DNA of 64,000 nucleotides, taken from positions 62,001 through 126,000 of the forward strand of contig NZ_PUQD01000005.1 in the NCBI RefSeq assembly GCF_003331055.1, given 5' to 3'. This stretch comes from Pseudomonas sp. AFG_SD02_1510_Pfu_092 (lineage in GTDB: Bacteria > Pseudomonadota > Gammaproteobacteria > Pseudomonadales > Pseudomonadaceae). A model generated the notes under the pieces. It was given only the letters and a program-made list of their open reading frames with translations, made no database searches and was not told where the DNA came from. The translations under genes and the position numbers were made by a program. This document shows, piece by piece, positions 30,747 through 42,371 of this stretch (the first letter of the stretch is position 1; each line of letters begins with the position of its first letter).

Positions 30747-31319
30747 TCAGTGCATCTTGACGATTTGCTGGTCCGAAGCGCGCCAGATCAAGCGGCTGGT
30801 GTCATACCCCTGTTGCCGCGCCCTCGACATCAGGTTCTCGCGCTCCCAGGCCGGTAGCGTCGGCGTGCGCGACAGCAGCCACAAGTGCTTGCGGTCCGGG
30901 CTGCCGACCACCGCGGTGCGATAACGCTCGTCCACGTACAGAATCCAGTACTCGCCCCTGGCCACGCCTGGTACCAGCTTGGTGAACCAGTTGTCGAACT
31001 CGACCCACAACTTGTCGGTGTGCCCCGGCTCCTGGATGTTCGCGTGCCCTTCGGCACGCAGCCATTCATCACCCATGGTGCGGCACCGGTTGAGCACCCC
31101 CAGGCTGCCATCGACCTTGAGGTTGTAGTGTGCCTCGGATTGCTCGCAACCGTCCTGGAAGTGCATCGGCAGGCGCGCCAGCTCGTACCATTTGCCCTGG
31201 TAGCGCTTGAGGTCGACATGACCAGCGGTTTTCGGCGCCAGCGGGTCGTGCACGGAGCCGGCACAACCGCCCAGCAGTAACGCCAGGCATACCCCCAGCA
31301 GCAGATACAGGCGCGTCAT
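30747..31319 (-). CDS. Outer-membrane lipocalin lipoprotein
   Basis: Bacterial lipocalin (Blc type). The ATG at 31319 starts a lipoprotein signal with lipobox LLGGC near residue 19, so the protein is lipidated. The lipocalin signature GKWYELARLP and the later strands (EYWILYVDERYRTAVVG, KHLWLLSRTP) are present; 190 residues. The family binds fatty acids or lysophospholipids. Its start overlaps the stop of the upstream small lipoprotein gene by ATGA, so the two are coupled. Confidence 0.93.
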   Translation of the reverse strand: MTRLYLLLGVCLALLLGGCAGSVHDPLAPKTAGHVDLKRYQGKWYELARLPMHFQDGCEQSEAHYNLKVDGSLGVLNRCRTMGDEWLRAEGHANIQEPGHTDKLWVEFDNWFTKLVPGVARGEYWILYVDERYRTAVVGSPDRKHLWLLSRTPTLPAWERENLMSRARQQGYDTSRLIWRASDQQIVKMH

Positions 31320-31570
31320 TTGAGACCCTGCCCGGAATACATCAGCACCTTGTCGGCTGCATATTGAACGCTGATGAAGCTCTTCTCGTCCCCCCAGGTG
31401 CAGCTGCTCATGCCCAGCGCGCCAGAGCACTCGGTCGGCGTGCCGAGCAACTGCTCGACCTCGGCCTTGTTCATACCGGCCTTGATCCTGGAATAGTTTT
31501 CCTGATTGATCTTGCTGCAGGCAGTCAGAACGACGCACAGCGACAACAGGGCGAGGGAACGCAACGACAT
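31316..31570 (-). CDS. Small lipoprotein, DUF3862/SmpA-OmlA type
   Basis: An 84-residue lipoprotein. The ATG at 31570 has AGGAG nine bases upstream; a GTG at 31579 is too close to that site. The signal peptide ends in the lipobox LTAC. The rest (KINQENYSRIKAGMNKAEVE, QLLGTPTEC) matches the DUF3862/BamE-like small domain. Function is unknown; it is cotranscribed with the lipocalin gene. Confidence 0.82.
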   Translation of the reverse strand: MSLRSLALLSLCVVLTACSKINQENYSRIKAGMNKAEVEQLLGTPTECSGALGMSSCTWGDEKSFISVQYAADKVLMYSGQGLK

Positions 31571-31729
31571 GAAGGACACTCCTGGACAGGGGATACAGGC
31601 GAGTGGCCTGCAGTGACCTTCGACGGAAAAAACCTCCCCAGGTTCCCTGCCCTCCCCCTTTTCCCCCTACACCATTGGTCGGATGGCCACTAATGTGCGA
31701 TTAATCACAAAGCATTAGTCGCGCGCCCA

Positions 31730-31759
31730 ATAAAAAAGCCGCCCCTGTGGGAGCGGCCT
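31730..31759 (-). terminator. Intrinsic terminator after the DUF924 gene
   Basis: On the minus strand GGCCGCTCCCACAGGGGCGGC is followed by TTTTTTATT. The stem re-uses the GGGAGCGG core of a REP, so a REP half seems to have become the terminator. Confidence 0.78.
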
Positions 31760-31796
31760 TGCGTCGCGATGGCCTGCGCAGCAGGCCCCTGCACTC

Positions 31797-32393
31797 TCAG
31801 AATCTGGACCCAGGCTCCAGCAAAAAGTCCATCTCTTCGCTGGTGCTCGGCCGCTCCAGCACCAGGTTGCGGTGCGGGAAGCGCCCGAAACGGGCAATCA
31901 CCCGCTGGTGCTGCTCGGCATAGTCGAGGAAACCTTCGAACAACCGGCGGTTGGCTTCGGGCTGTTCGTCCAGCAGCGTCTGATAGCGCTCGACGCACAG
32001 GTTTTGCCAGTCCAGCACCTCGGCGTGCTCCAGCACCAGCAACACGAACACCCGCTGGATCGGCAGCAACTGGTAATCCCAGTTCTTTTGCAAACCCTGC
32101 ATCGCCACCACCTGGGCACGCCGGTCGCCCTCGAAGGCGCGCGGCGTATCGCGGTAGATCATGCGCGGCAGCTGGTCCAGCAGGATCAGCAGGCCCAGCC
32201 AGCCCTGCGGGCTTTGCTGCCACTCGTCGAGCCCACCCGCCAGGGCGTGCTCGACCAGCTCGCCGAACAGCGCCTGGGCCTCGGCATCGTGATGCTTGCC
32301 GAACCACAGCGTGCTCTTCTCGTCAGCCACGGCCTGGGGACTGGTGCCCCAACCGAACCACCACTCCAGCAACGGCTGCCAAGGTGCGAGCAT
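31797..32393 (-). CDS. DUF924 family protein
   Basis: A 198-residue soluble protein of the DUF924 family, helical and possibly TPR-like. The family blocks are WFGWGTSPQAV near the N-terminus and GWLGLLILLDQLPRMIYRDT followed by PRAFEGDRRA. No enzymatic role is established. Its start is three bases after the fbp stop, so it is probably transcribed with fbp. An intrinsic terminator follows. Confidence 0.88.
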   Translation of the reverse strand: MLAPWQPLLEWWFGWGTSPQAVADEKSTLWFGKHHDAEAQALFGELVEHALAGGLDEWQQSPQGWLGLLILLDQLPRMIYRDTPRAFEGDRRAQVVAMQGLQKNWDYQLLPIQRVFVLLVLEHAEVLDWQNLCVERYQTLLDEQPEANRRLFEGFLDYAEQHQRVIARFGRFPHRNLVLERPSTSEEMDFLLEPGSRF

Positions 32394-32396
32394 GAC

Positions 32397-33407
32397 TTAC
32401 TCCTTGTGGTAGGCGGTAACGCGCTCGACCTCTTCCTTCGAGCCGAGGATTACCGACACGCGCTGGTGCAGGCTTTCTGGCTGGATGTCGAGGATGCGAT
32501 CGTAACCGTTGGTGGAGGCGCCGCCGGCCTGCTCGATGATGAACGACATCGGGTTGGCCTCGTACATCAGGCGCAGCTTGCCCGGCTTGCTCGGCTCGCG
32601 GGCATCACGTGGGTACATGAACAGGCCGCCACGGGTCAGGATGCGGTGCACATCGGCCACCATCGAGGCGATCCAGCGCATGTTGTAGTTCTTCTTCAGC
32701 GGGCCGGTCTCGCCAGCCAGCAGTTCGCCCACGTAGCGCTGCACCGGGGCTTCCCAGTGGCGCTGGTTGGACATGTTGATGGCGAACTCGGCGGTGGTTT
32801 CCGGCACGCGGATGTTTTCGTGGGTGAGGACGAAGCTGCCCAGCTCACGGTCCAGGGTGAAGCCCTTGACGCCGTTGCCCAGGGTCAGGATCAGCATGGT
32901 CTGCGGGCCATAGATGGCGTAACCGGCGGCGACCTGCTCGGTGCCTGGCTGCAGGAAGGCGTTTTCGTTCAGGGTTTCGTTCTGGCTCAGGTACTCGTTA
33001 GGGCAACGCAGTACCGAGAAGATGGTGCCGACCGAGACGTTGACGTCGATGTTGGACGAGCCGTCCAGCGGGTCGAAGACCAGCAGGTAGGCGCCTTTCG
33101 GGTACTTGCCCGGAATCTGGTAGGCGTTGTCCATTTCTTCGGAGGCCATGCCGGCCAGGTGGCCGCCCCACTCGTTGGCTTCCAGCAGGATATCGTTGGA
33201 AATCACATCCAGTTTCTTCTGGACTTCGCCCTGCACGTTTTCAGTGCCCATGCTGCCCAGCACGCCGCCGAGGGCGCCTTTGGACACGTGATGGCTGATT
33301 TCCTTGCACGCACGCGCCACCACCTCGATCAGGAAGCGCAGATCGGCAGGGGTATTGTTGCTGCGGGTCTGCTCAATCAGATAGCGACTCAGGGTAACGC
33401 GGGACAT
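32397..33407 (-). CDS. fbp: Fructose-1,6-bisphosphatase class I
   Basis: Gluconeogenic enzyme hydrolysing fructose 1,6-bisphosphate to fructose 6-phosphate. 336 residues, the usual length. The metal-binding signature [20 protein letters not shown] is present, together with [10 protein letters not shown] and the C-terminal substrate region [19 protein letters not shown]. Cytoplasmic. In pseudomonads it feeds the cyclic Entner-Doudoroff route. Confidence 0.96.
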   Translation of the reverse strand: MSRVTLSRYLIEQTRSNNTPADLRFLIEVVARACKEISHHVSKGALGGVLGSMGTENVQGEVQKKLDVISNDILLEANEWGGHLAGMASEEMDNAYQIPGKYPKGAYLLVFDPLDGSSNIDVNVSVGTIFSVLRCPNEYLSQNETLNENAFLQPGTEQVAAGYAIYGPQTMLILTLGNGVKGFTLDRELGSFVLTHENIRVPETTAEFAINMSNQRHWEAPVQRYVGELLAGETGPLKKNYNMRWIASMVADVHRILTRGGLFMYPRDAREPSKPGKLRLMYEANPMSFIIEQAGGASTNGYDRILDIQPESLHQRVSVILGSKEEVERVTAYHKE

Positions 33408-33559
33408 GTATGGCTCCGAAAGGATTGGGGGATGAAAACCCCCGCAGTTTACAGGGAGAGTTGCGGGCTAGCGAGCGATGAGACTCGCCACGGCTCTCAG
33501 ACGGCACAATAGGTCGGTAGTTCAGCGCGCACCAGGCCGGTGGTCTGGTTGTCGGCCCA

Positions 33560-33640
33560 TTCGCGGGCTCGCCCGCTCCCACAGGGACTGCACAGGTTTC
33601 CAAGGCTGTGCAATCCCTGTGGGAGCGGGCCCGCGAAGAG
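33560..33640. repeat. REP pair, right copy shortened
   Basis: The left copy is TTCGCGGGCTCGCCCGCTCC; the right copy reads GGGAGCGGGCCCGCGAAGAG and lacks about four bases of the head. It lies between glgP and fbp. Confidence 0.85.
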
Positions 33641-33657
33641 GCCGGCACAGGCTTACA

Positions 33658-36108
<2,451 letters not shown>

Positions 36109-36227
36109 GCGGCATCCTCGGGCAAGTTGACGAAAGCGGAGGGAGATTGTTCAGCCTAGACGCTTCGACCGGGAGCGGAAGCCTGGGTTCGTGGTTTTCA
36201 CGCATGTTTGCGCATTCGGTCAAAAGG

Positions 36228-36246
36228 TTGTTCATAAATTGAACAA
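36228..36246. promoter_or_regulatory. Palindromic candidate operator
   Basis: TTGTTCATAAATTGAACAA has perfect 7-base arms and sits upstream of both glgP (minus) and the Cys-cluster gene (plus). A -10-like TATGAT follows at 36253-36258 for the plus gene; the palindrome's left arm is about 19 bases before it, slightly wide for a -35. The regulator is unknown. Confidence 0.55.
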
Positions 36247-36293
36247 TTCCGGTATGATCGCGCGCCCCGATACCGTGATACACCCCCATAACG

Positions 36294-36698
36294 ATGAAAA
36301 CGACCCTGATCGCCGCTGCCGAAGTCGACCGCCTGGAGACTTGGCAGCGCTACACCAGCAGCATGTGCCATGGCTGCCATTCGACCTGCTGCACCCTGCC
36401 GGTGGAGGTGAAGATCAAGGATCTGATCCGCATTGGCGTGGTGGACGAGTTCGAGAAAGACGAACCGCCGAAGAACGTGGCCAAGCGTTTGCAGAAGGAA
36501 GGCATCATCGAGCGCTTCAACCAGAAGTCGGGGATCTTCACCCTGACCCGGATGAGCAACGATGACTGCATGTACCTGGATCGCAAGAGCCGGCTGTGCA
36601 CCATTTATGACAAGCGCCCGGACACCTGCCGCAACCACCCCAAGGTCGGGCCGCGGCCGGGGTATTGTGCTTACAAGCCGAAGGTGGTTGGGCGGTGA
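36294..36698 (+). CDS. YkgJ-family cysteine cluster protein
   Basis: A 134-residue cytoplasmic protein of the Zn/Fe-chelating Cys-cluster family (YkgJ/UPF0153). Cysteines are clustered as MCHGCHSTCC near residues 20-30 and later as DDCMYLD, RLCTIYDKRPDTCRNHP and GYCAYKP, which together could bind a metal or cluster. Function is unknown. No operon partner; the next gene is convergent. Confidence 0.87.
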   Translation: MKTTLIAAAEVDRLETWQRYTSSMCHGCHSTCCTLPVEVKIKDLIRIGVVDEFEKDEPPKNVAKRLQKEGIIERFNQKSGIFTLTRMSNDDCMYLDRKSRLCTIYDKRPDTCRNHPKVGPRPGYCAYKPKVVGR

Positions 36699-36757
36699 TT
36701 CGCCTTTTGATTGGGTGAGGACCACTGGGCGCATGCCTTGGTTGTGATGGTGTGGCG

Positions 36758-36791
36758 GAGATCGAGCGCCGCGCAGGCGGCGCTCGATCTC
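36758..36791. other. Perfect 15-bp stem-loop in a convergent intergenic region
   Basis: GAGATCGAGCGCCGC and its exact complement enclose the loop GCAG. There is no T-run, so it is not a standard terminator in either direction, and it is not the local REP type. It lies between the Cys-cluster gene and the PqaA-like gene. Confidence 0.75.
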
Positions 36792-36867
36792 ATAGGCGCT
36801 GAAAATGTCGAGGCGGCCCCATGGTGGCCCACCTGCAACCTGAAGACAGGCCCATCCCGGCACCTGC

Positions 36868-38292
36868 TCACGCACCGCCCGCCGGGAAGCTGCGGCAAGC
36901 ACCACCGTGATCGGTCGGTGGATGCTCGGGGTATGTCTGCGGCAGCACGCTGACCGGGCTGGTGGCGACGAAGCCATCAGCGAACTTCGCCTCGACGAAC
37001 TGCGCCTGCCACCCCGACGCTGGCGCCGTACGTTGCAGGGTGAAATGCTGCTGGGGCACCAGCGTCTCGGACTGGTAACGCACCCCGCAGGCATAGCGGA
37101 AGTCGCGATCCTGGCTGTTGCTTGCCGTCCACACCTTTACCGCCACCGGTGGCTCGGAGAACTGGACAGCCATCTGCCCGGGCTGCCCGCCCTCTGATAC
37201 CTGCACGCTCGGCAGCGGTTTGCCATCGCGCAGGCGCGTCACCGCCGGCACCAGGGTACTGACCACCTGCTGACGCACCCCGCCGTGATCCGAGTTGGGC
37301 AACACCCTCAGGCTCGTCTGCCCTGGCAGGCGCTGCTGATAATCGGTAACGGGGTCCGGCGCGAAGAAATCATCACCGCTGGCAGACACCAGGTACTTGG
37401 GAATCGCCAAGCGCTGCCCCTCCTCGTTCAGATATTGCATCGGGTCCATCATCGTCATTAGCCGCTTGAATGCCGGGGTGCCCAGTTGTTGCAACACACC
37501 GGCCTGCTGGTAGGAACCCAGTGCCAAGGGCCAGTGACCGCCATAGCGCTTGCGTAGTCCAGCCAGCATGTCCGAGGTGTCCGCCACGTCGATCACCGCA
37601 GGCACGATGGCCATCACCCGGTCATCCGCCAACGCCGTAAGCCAAGCACTCCAGCCGCGCTTGGAGGCACCCGTGATGATGAATCTGTCCACCGTGAGCC
37701 CTTGCTTTGCCAGCTCCTGCTCAGCCAGGTCCATCGCCCGGCTCGCCGCAGCAGCCATCGGCACATGCAGTGGCAATTCCGGCGCAGCCCCTCTTAGCGA
37801 ATGCGCCCAGGTATGGGCCACGGCGTCATCTTCGCGCAAGGGCTGGTCAACATCGCTGAAGGTCACGTACTGGTTGGGCGCATCGCTGATCATGACCACA
37901 GCCATCTGCGACTTGAGGGCCACTTCGCGCAACGCTTCGCGGGTATAGTCCGGGGTCTGCGCCGGCCCGTGCCGCACGCCGTTGTTCACCACCAGCAAGG
38001 CTCTGCCGGGCACGGCAGTGCGCGGTATGTGCAGCTCGACATCGTGCTCCCAGCGACGTGGCTCAACCACCGGCTCTGGCTCCCAGACCTGCGAAACCAT
38101 TTGCAGACGACGGAATTCGTAGACAGGTTCAGAGGCCTGCTCGAGCAATCGGGCCTCCAGCGGTGTCTGGCGTACATTGTCGATGTGGCAGTGAACGACT
38201 TCCTGCAAACGCAGACCGCTACAGTCCTGCAGGGCGCTGGCATGGAAACTGGCCATCAGGCAGGGAATGGCCAGTGCGAATCGGTATTTCAT
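36868..38292 (-). CDS. PhoPQ-activated pathogenicity-related (PqaA-type) secreted hydrolase
   Basis: PqaA family alpha/beta-hydrolase. The ATG at 38292 has AGGA upstream and begins a signal peptide (MKYRFALAIPCLMASFHASA), so the protein is exported; about 474 residues. Family blocks are YVTFSDVDQPLREDDAVAHT, HVPMAAAASRAMDLAEQEL and the nucleophile elbow ITGASKRGWSAW. The likely His is in LPNSDHGGV and the acid in SASGDDFFAP. The substrate is not known. In Salmonella the related gene is PhoP-activated; no PhoP box was identified here. It sits between otherwise housekeeping genes. Confidence 0.85.
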   Translation of the reverse strand: MKYRFALAIPCLMASFHASALQDCSGLRLQEVVHCHIDNVRQTPLEARLLEQASEPVYEFRRLQMVSQVWEPEPVVEPRRWEHDVELHIPRTAVPGRALLVVNNGVRHGPAQTPDYTREALREVALKSQMAVVMISDAPNQYVTFSDVDQPLREDDAVAHTWAHSLRGAAPELPLHVPMAAAASRAMDLAEQELAKQGLTVDRFIITGASKRGWSAWLTALADDRVMAIVPAVIDVADTSDMLAGLRKRYGGHWPLALGSYQQAGVLQQLGTPAFKRLMTMMDPMQYLNEEGQRLAIPKYLVSASGDDFFAPDPVTDYQQRLPGQTSLRVLPNSDHGGVRQQVVSTLVPAVTRLRDGKPLPSVQVSEGGQPGQMAVQFSEPPVAVKVWTASNSQDRDFRYACGVRYQSETLVPQQHFTLQRTAPASGWQAQFVEAKFADGFVATSPVSVLPQTYPEHPPTDHGGACRSFPAGGA

Positions 38293-38424
38293 GGGCTTGC
38301 TTCCTATTGCAGAAAGCACTCCACGCTAGGTGGCCCCGCAACCGTATACAAGCCGTGAAGGCTGCTGAAAGAAGCGCCCTACATCAGCTTCAGACATAGA
38401 GTACAACTTGCATCTCCATACAAA

Positions 38425-38462
38425 CAAAAACGCCCCCGGCCTTTCGACCGGGGGCGTTTTCA
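38425..38462 (-). terminator. Intrinsic terminator of typA
   Basis: AAAACGCCCCCGG and CCGGGGGCGTTTT around CCTTTCGA; on the minus strand it ends in GTTTTTGTTTG, directly after the typA stop. Confidence 0.9.
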
Positions 38463-38478
38463 TTCAGCCTGAGCTAAC

Positions 38479-40299
38479 TCAGTTCTTGGCTTTCTTGGCA
38501 GCGCGGGTACGCTCGCCTTCGTCCAGGATCTTTTTGCGCAGACGGATCGACTTCGGCGTCACTTCGCACAGCTCGTCGTCCTGGATGAATTCCAGAGCCT
38601 GCTCGAGGGTGTGGCGAACTGGCGGAACCAGGGCGATGACTTCGTCTTTGCCCGAAGCACGCATGTTGTCGAGCTTCTTGCCCTTGGTCGGGTTCACGCC
38701 CAGGTCGTTGTCACGGCTGTTCAGGCCGATGATCTGACCGTTGTAGATCTCCTGGCCGTGTTCGACGAACAGCTTGCCACGAGCCTGCAGGGTTTCCAGC
38801 GAGTAGGTCAGTGCCTTGCCGGTCTCGACCGAAACCAGAACACCGTTCAGACGGCCGGACATCTGGCCCGACTTCATGGTGTCGTAGCGATCGAAGATCG
38901 AGGTCAGGATGCCTGCACCGTTGGTCAGGGTCAGGAACTGGTTACGGAAACCGATCAGACCACGGGCTGGAATGTTGTATTCCAGGCGAACACGGCCCTT
39001 GCCATCCGGCACCATGTTGGTCAGGTCGCCTTTACGCAGGCCCATCTCTTCCATGACCTTGCCCTGGGATTCTTCAGGGATGTCGATGGTGACGTTTTCG
39101 AACGGTTCCTGCTTCACGCCGTCAACTTCGCGGATGATCACTTCAGGACGGCCTACAGCCATCTCGAAGCCTTCACGGCGCATGGTTTCGATCAGAACGG
39201 ACAGGTGCAGCTCACCACGGCCCGATACCTTGAACTTGTCAGGGGAATCGGTTTCCTGAACGCGCAGGGCTACGTTGTACAGCAGCTCTTTGTCCAGACG
39301 GTCCTTGATGTTACGGCTGGTGACGAACTTGCCTTCCTTACCGCAGAACGGCGAGTCGTTGACCTGGAAGGTCATCGAAACGGTTGGCTCGTCAACGGTC
39401 AGCGGCTTCATCGCTTCTACCGCATCCGGGGCGCACAGGGTGTCGGAAATGAACAGCTCGTCGAAACCGCTGATGCAGACGATGTCGCCAGCCTGAGCTT
39501 CTTCGACGTCGACGCGGTGCAGGCCGTGGTGGCCCATCAGCTTGAGGATACGGCCGTTACGCTTCTTGCCGTTGGTGTCGATGGCGACCACCGGGGTGTT
39601 CGGCTTGACGCGACCACGGGCGATACGGCCAACGCCGATAACACCGAGGAAGCTGTTGTAGTCCAGTGCCGAGATCTGCATCTGGAACGGGCCGTCACGG
39701 TCAACGGACGGTGCCGGTACGTTGTCGACGATCGACTGGTACAGCGCGGTCATGTCTTCGCCCATTTCGGTGTGGTCCAGACCGGCAATGCCGTTCAGGG
39801 CCGAGGCGTAGACGACTTTGAAGTCCAGCTGTTCGTCGGTGGCACCGAGGTTGTCGAACAGGTCGAAGATCTGGTCCAGAACCCAGTCAGGACGCGCGCC
39901 CGGGCGGTCAACCTTGTTGATCACGACGATCGGCTTCAGACCGGCTTCGAAGGCCTTCTTGGTCACGAAGCGGGTTTGCGGCATCGGGCCGTCCTGGGCA
40001 TCGACCAGCAGCAGCACGGAGTCGACCATCGACATCACACGCTCGACCTCGCCACCGAAGTCGGCGTGGCCGGGGGTGTCGACGATGTTGATGTGGTAGC
40101 CGTTCCAGTTGATGGCGGTGTTTTTCGCCAGAATGGTAATACCGCGCTCTTTTTCCTGGTCGTTGGAGTCCATGACGCGCTCGTCGTTGAGCTCGTTACG
40201 CTCCAGGGTGCCGGACTGACGCAGGAGTTTGTCGACCAGGGTGGTTTTACCATGGTCAACGTGGGCGATGATGGCGATGTTACGCAGATTTTCGATCAC
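38479..40299 (-). CDS. typA: Ribosome-associated GTPase TypA/BipA
   Basis: Translational GTPase of the EF-G-like class that binds ribosomes under stress and cold and helps 50S assembly. 606 residues. G1 [11 protein letters not shown]2 region EKERGITI, G3 [14 protein letters not shown] and G4 NKVDRPGA are seen, followed by domain II, a domain III block [20 protein letters not shown] and the BipA-specific C-terminus. Normal length and start. An intrinsic terminator follows. Confidence 0.97.
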   Translation of the reverse strand: MIENLRNIAIIAHVDHGKTTLVDKLLRQSGTLERNELNDERVMDSNDQEKERGITILAKNTAINWNGYHINIVDTPGHADFGGEVERVMSMVDSVLLLVDAQDGPMPQTRFVTKKAFEAGLKPIVVINKVDRPGARPDWVLDQIFDLFDNLGATDEQLDFKVVYASALNGIAGLDHTEMGEDMTALYQSIVDNVPAPSVDRDGPFQMQISALDYNSFLGVIGVGRIARGRVKPNTPVVAIDTNGKKRNGRILKLMGHHGLHRVDVEEAQAGDIVCISGFDELFISDTLCAPDAVEAMKPLTVDEPTVSMTFQVNDSPFCGKEGKFVTSRNIKDRLDKELLYNVALRVQETDSPDKFKVSGRGELHLSVLIETMRREGFEMAVGRPEVIIREVDGVKQEPFENVTIDIPEESQGKVMEEMGLRKGDLTNMVPDGKGRVRLEYNIPARGLIGFRNQFLTLTNGAGILTSIFDRYDTMKSGQMSGRLNGVLVSVETGKALTYSLETLQARGKLFVEHGQEIYNGQIIGLNSRDNDLGVNPTKGKKLDNMRASGKDEVIALVPPVRHTLEQALEFIQDDELCEVTPKSIRLRKKILDEGERTRAAKKAKN

Positions 40300-40426
40300 A
40301 ACTGTATCTCGATCAGAGGATTCGGTTGCCGCCAGTTTAGGCGGCGAATATGTACGCTTTGAGGCTCAGCGGGCCCGATGGTCGGGAGGGCGATGGCGGA
40401 TGCTGCCGCCATACAGCCCTGGCGTC

Positions 40427-41881
40427 TTATGCCGGACGATAAACACGCACATTGGCATGTCCCTCACTGAGCAGGTGGTGTGCGTGCAGACGGCTCATCA
40501 CACCTTTGTCGCAATACAGCAAGTACTGGCGCGTAGGGTCCAGGTGTTTGAACTTGCTGTTGATCGCATAGAACGGCATGGTCTGGATTTCGATACCTTC
40601 CAGCACCAGAGGTTCGTCTTCCTGGGCATCGGGGTGACGAATGTCGATGACGATCTGGCCTGGCAGTGCCTCGGCCACTTCCTCGATTTCGATATCCTTG
40701 CCCAGCTCATCGATCACGTGGTCGATGGAGATGAACCTGGCGCGCTCCAGGGCGCGCTCCAGCACGGCCATGTCGAACTGCTTTTCTTCGTGCTCCATGC
40801 GGTGACGCTTGGCATGGGTGGTCGGGTTCACCGAGATCACGCCGCAATATTCCGGCATGTGCTTGGCGAAGTCGGCGGTGCCGATTTCGTTGGCCTGGTC
40901 GATGATGTCCTGCTTGTGGCTGGCCAGCAACGGGCGCAACACCAGCTTGTCGGTGGCCGAGTCGATTATCGACAGGTTCGGCAGGGTCTGGCTGGACACC
41001 TGGGAAATCGCCTCGCCGGTGACCAGCGCATCGATCTGCAGGCGGTCGGCCATATGCGCGGCGCCGCGCAGCATCATGCGCTTGAGGGTCACGCCCATGT
41101 AGCTGTTGTCGACCTTGTTGAGAATCTCGCCGACCACTTCTTCGAACGGCACGCTGATGAACAGCACGCGCTGGCTGCTGCCGTACTTCTTCCACAGGTA
41201 GTGCGCCACTTCCATCACGCCCAGCTCGTGGGCACGGCCACCGAGGTTGAAGAAGCAGAAGTGGGTCATCAGGCCGCGGCGCATCATCTGGTAGGCCGCC
41301 ACGGTGGAGTCGAAGCCACCGGACATCAGCACCAGGGTCTGCTCCAGGGCGCCCAGCGGGTAGCCGCCGATGCCGTTGTGCTGGTTATGAATCACGTACA
41401 GGCGCTGGTCGCGAATTTCGATGCGCACCAGCACTTCGGGGTTTTTCAGCTCGATGCCGGCGGCGCCGCACTGCTGGCGCAGCTGGCTGCCGACGTAACG
41501 GTCGACGTCCATCGAGGTGAAGTCGTGGTGGCCGCCACGCTTGCAGCGCACGGCGAAGTGCTTGCCGGCCAGCAGGTGGCCGAAGTGCTGCTTGCACTTG
41601 GCGACGATGTCGTCGAAGTCGCCGAGCGGGTATTCCTCTACCTGCAGGAAGTGGGTGATCCCCGGGGTGCAGGTGAGGCGCTCGATCATCTCGCGCTGGG
41701 CTTTTTCGTCTTCGACGCGGGTGACCACTTCGAGATTATCCCAGACACCATCGACCACGAGCTCAGGGTCGAGGTCCTTGAGCACGTTGCGAATGTTCTT
41801 GCCGAGCTGGCGGATGAAGCGCTTGCGCACCGGCCGGCTCTTGATGGTGATTTCTGGGAAGACTTTGACGATAAGTTTCAT
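40427..41881 (-). CDS. thiI: tRNA 4-thiouridine synthetase ThiI
   Basis: Transfers sulfur for s4U8 in tRNA and for the thiamine thiazole. 484 residues with the long gammaproteobacterial layout: NFLD and THUMP domains at the N-terminus, the PP-loop SGGFDSTVA near residue 190, and a C-terminal rhodanese domain. The persulfide Cys is in [11 protein letters not shown] near the end, and the other conserved Cys is in PEYCGVISV. Cytoplasmic. Monocistronic in appearance. Confidence 0.95.
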   Translation of the reverse strand: MKLIVKVFPEITIKSRPVRKRFIRQLGKNIRNVLKDLDPELVVDGVWDNLEVVTRVEDEKAQREMIERLTCTPGITHFLQVEEYPLGDFDDIVAKCKQHFGHLLAGKHFAVRCKRGGHHDFTSMDVDRYVGSQLRQQCGAAGIELKNPEVLVRIEIRDQRLYVIHNQHNGIGGYPLGALEQTLVLMSGGFDSTVAAYQMMRRGLMTHFCFFNLGGRAHELGVMEVAHYLWKKYGSSQRVLFISVPFEEVVGEILNKVDNSYMGVTLKRMMLRGAAHMADRLQIDALVTGEAISQVSSQTLPNLSIIDSATDKLVLRPLLASHKQDIIDQANEIGTADFAKHMPEYCGVISVNPTTHAKRHRMEHEEKQFDMAVLERALERARFISIDHVIDELGKDIEIEEVAEALPGQIVIDIRHPDAQEDEPLVLEGIEIQTMPFYAINSKFKHLDPTRQYLLYCDKGVMSRLHAHHLLSEGHANVRVYRPA

Positions 41882-42019
41882 TGGTTAACAGCGCGCGCAG
41901 GGCCTGCCGAAAATGAGGGGCGCGAATTATATCGGAAATTGCTCAGGATTTGACCAACTTTTGATCAGAAGCTTGCAGATAAATACAGGGAACAGGTTTT
42001 GCGGCGGCTGTGCCGGCCC

Positions 42020-42106
42020 TTTCGCGGGTGAACCCGCTCCCACAGGAATGTCACAACCTTCGAAATCTGTGCGGCCCCTGTGGGAGCGGGTTGACCCGCG
42101 AAGAGG
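42020..42106. repeat. REP pair (inverted)
   Basis: Inverted copies TTCGCGGGTGAACCCGCTCC and GGGAGCGGGTTGACCCGCGA, just upstream of the glnA control region. Confidence 0.88.
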
Positions 42107-42136
42107 CCCCCAAAGAAGGCACAACATCCAAGCCAT

Positions 42137-42151
42137 GCACGCTATTGGTGC
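42137..42151. promoter_or_regulatory. NtrC-binding site of glnA
   Basis: GCACGCTATTGGTGC matches the 15-base NtrC consensus GCACCA-N3-TGGTGC at 10 of its 12 defined positions. It is about 110 bases upstream of the -24 element, a normal enhancer distance. Confidence 0.7.
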
Positions 42152-42256
42152 GCGACCACCAAAAATCGCCTCGTAACAGTGCACTTTTCCGGGCCAAGCC
42201 CCTGCCCAATGCCCACAGACGCCCCCTTTTATCCCGAACTCGCCATTTTCGGGCAC

Positions 42257-42272
42257 TGGCATGCAATTTGCT
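42257..42272 (+). promoter_or_regulatory. Sigma-54 promoter of glnA
   Basis: TGGCATGCAATTTGCT fits TGGCA-N7-TTGCW with correct GG/GC spacing; the start site would be near 42284, giving a leader of about 90 bases. Confidence 0.82.
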
Positions 42273-42371
42273 CCCTTGTGAGGCAGGTAAGCTTGGCCGA
42301 CTATCCGCGCCCGGCAACACCCTTTTTCCAGGGCAGCGGCCAACCGCGCTCTAGACCATCCGGAGGACAAC

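Larger units (their letters stand above)
41882..42371. other. thiI-glnA intergenic region
   Basis: 490 bases without a gene. It holds a REP pair (42020-42106), an NtrC-like site (42137-42151) and a sigma-54 promoter (42257-42272), all upstream of glnA. Confidence 0.75.
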
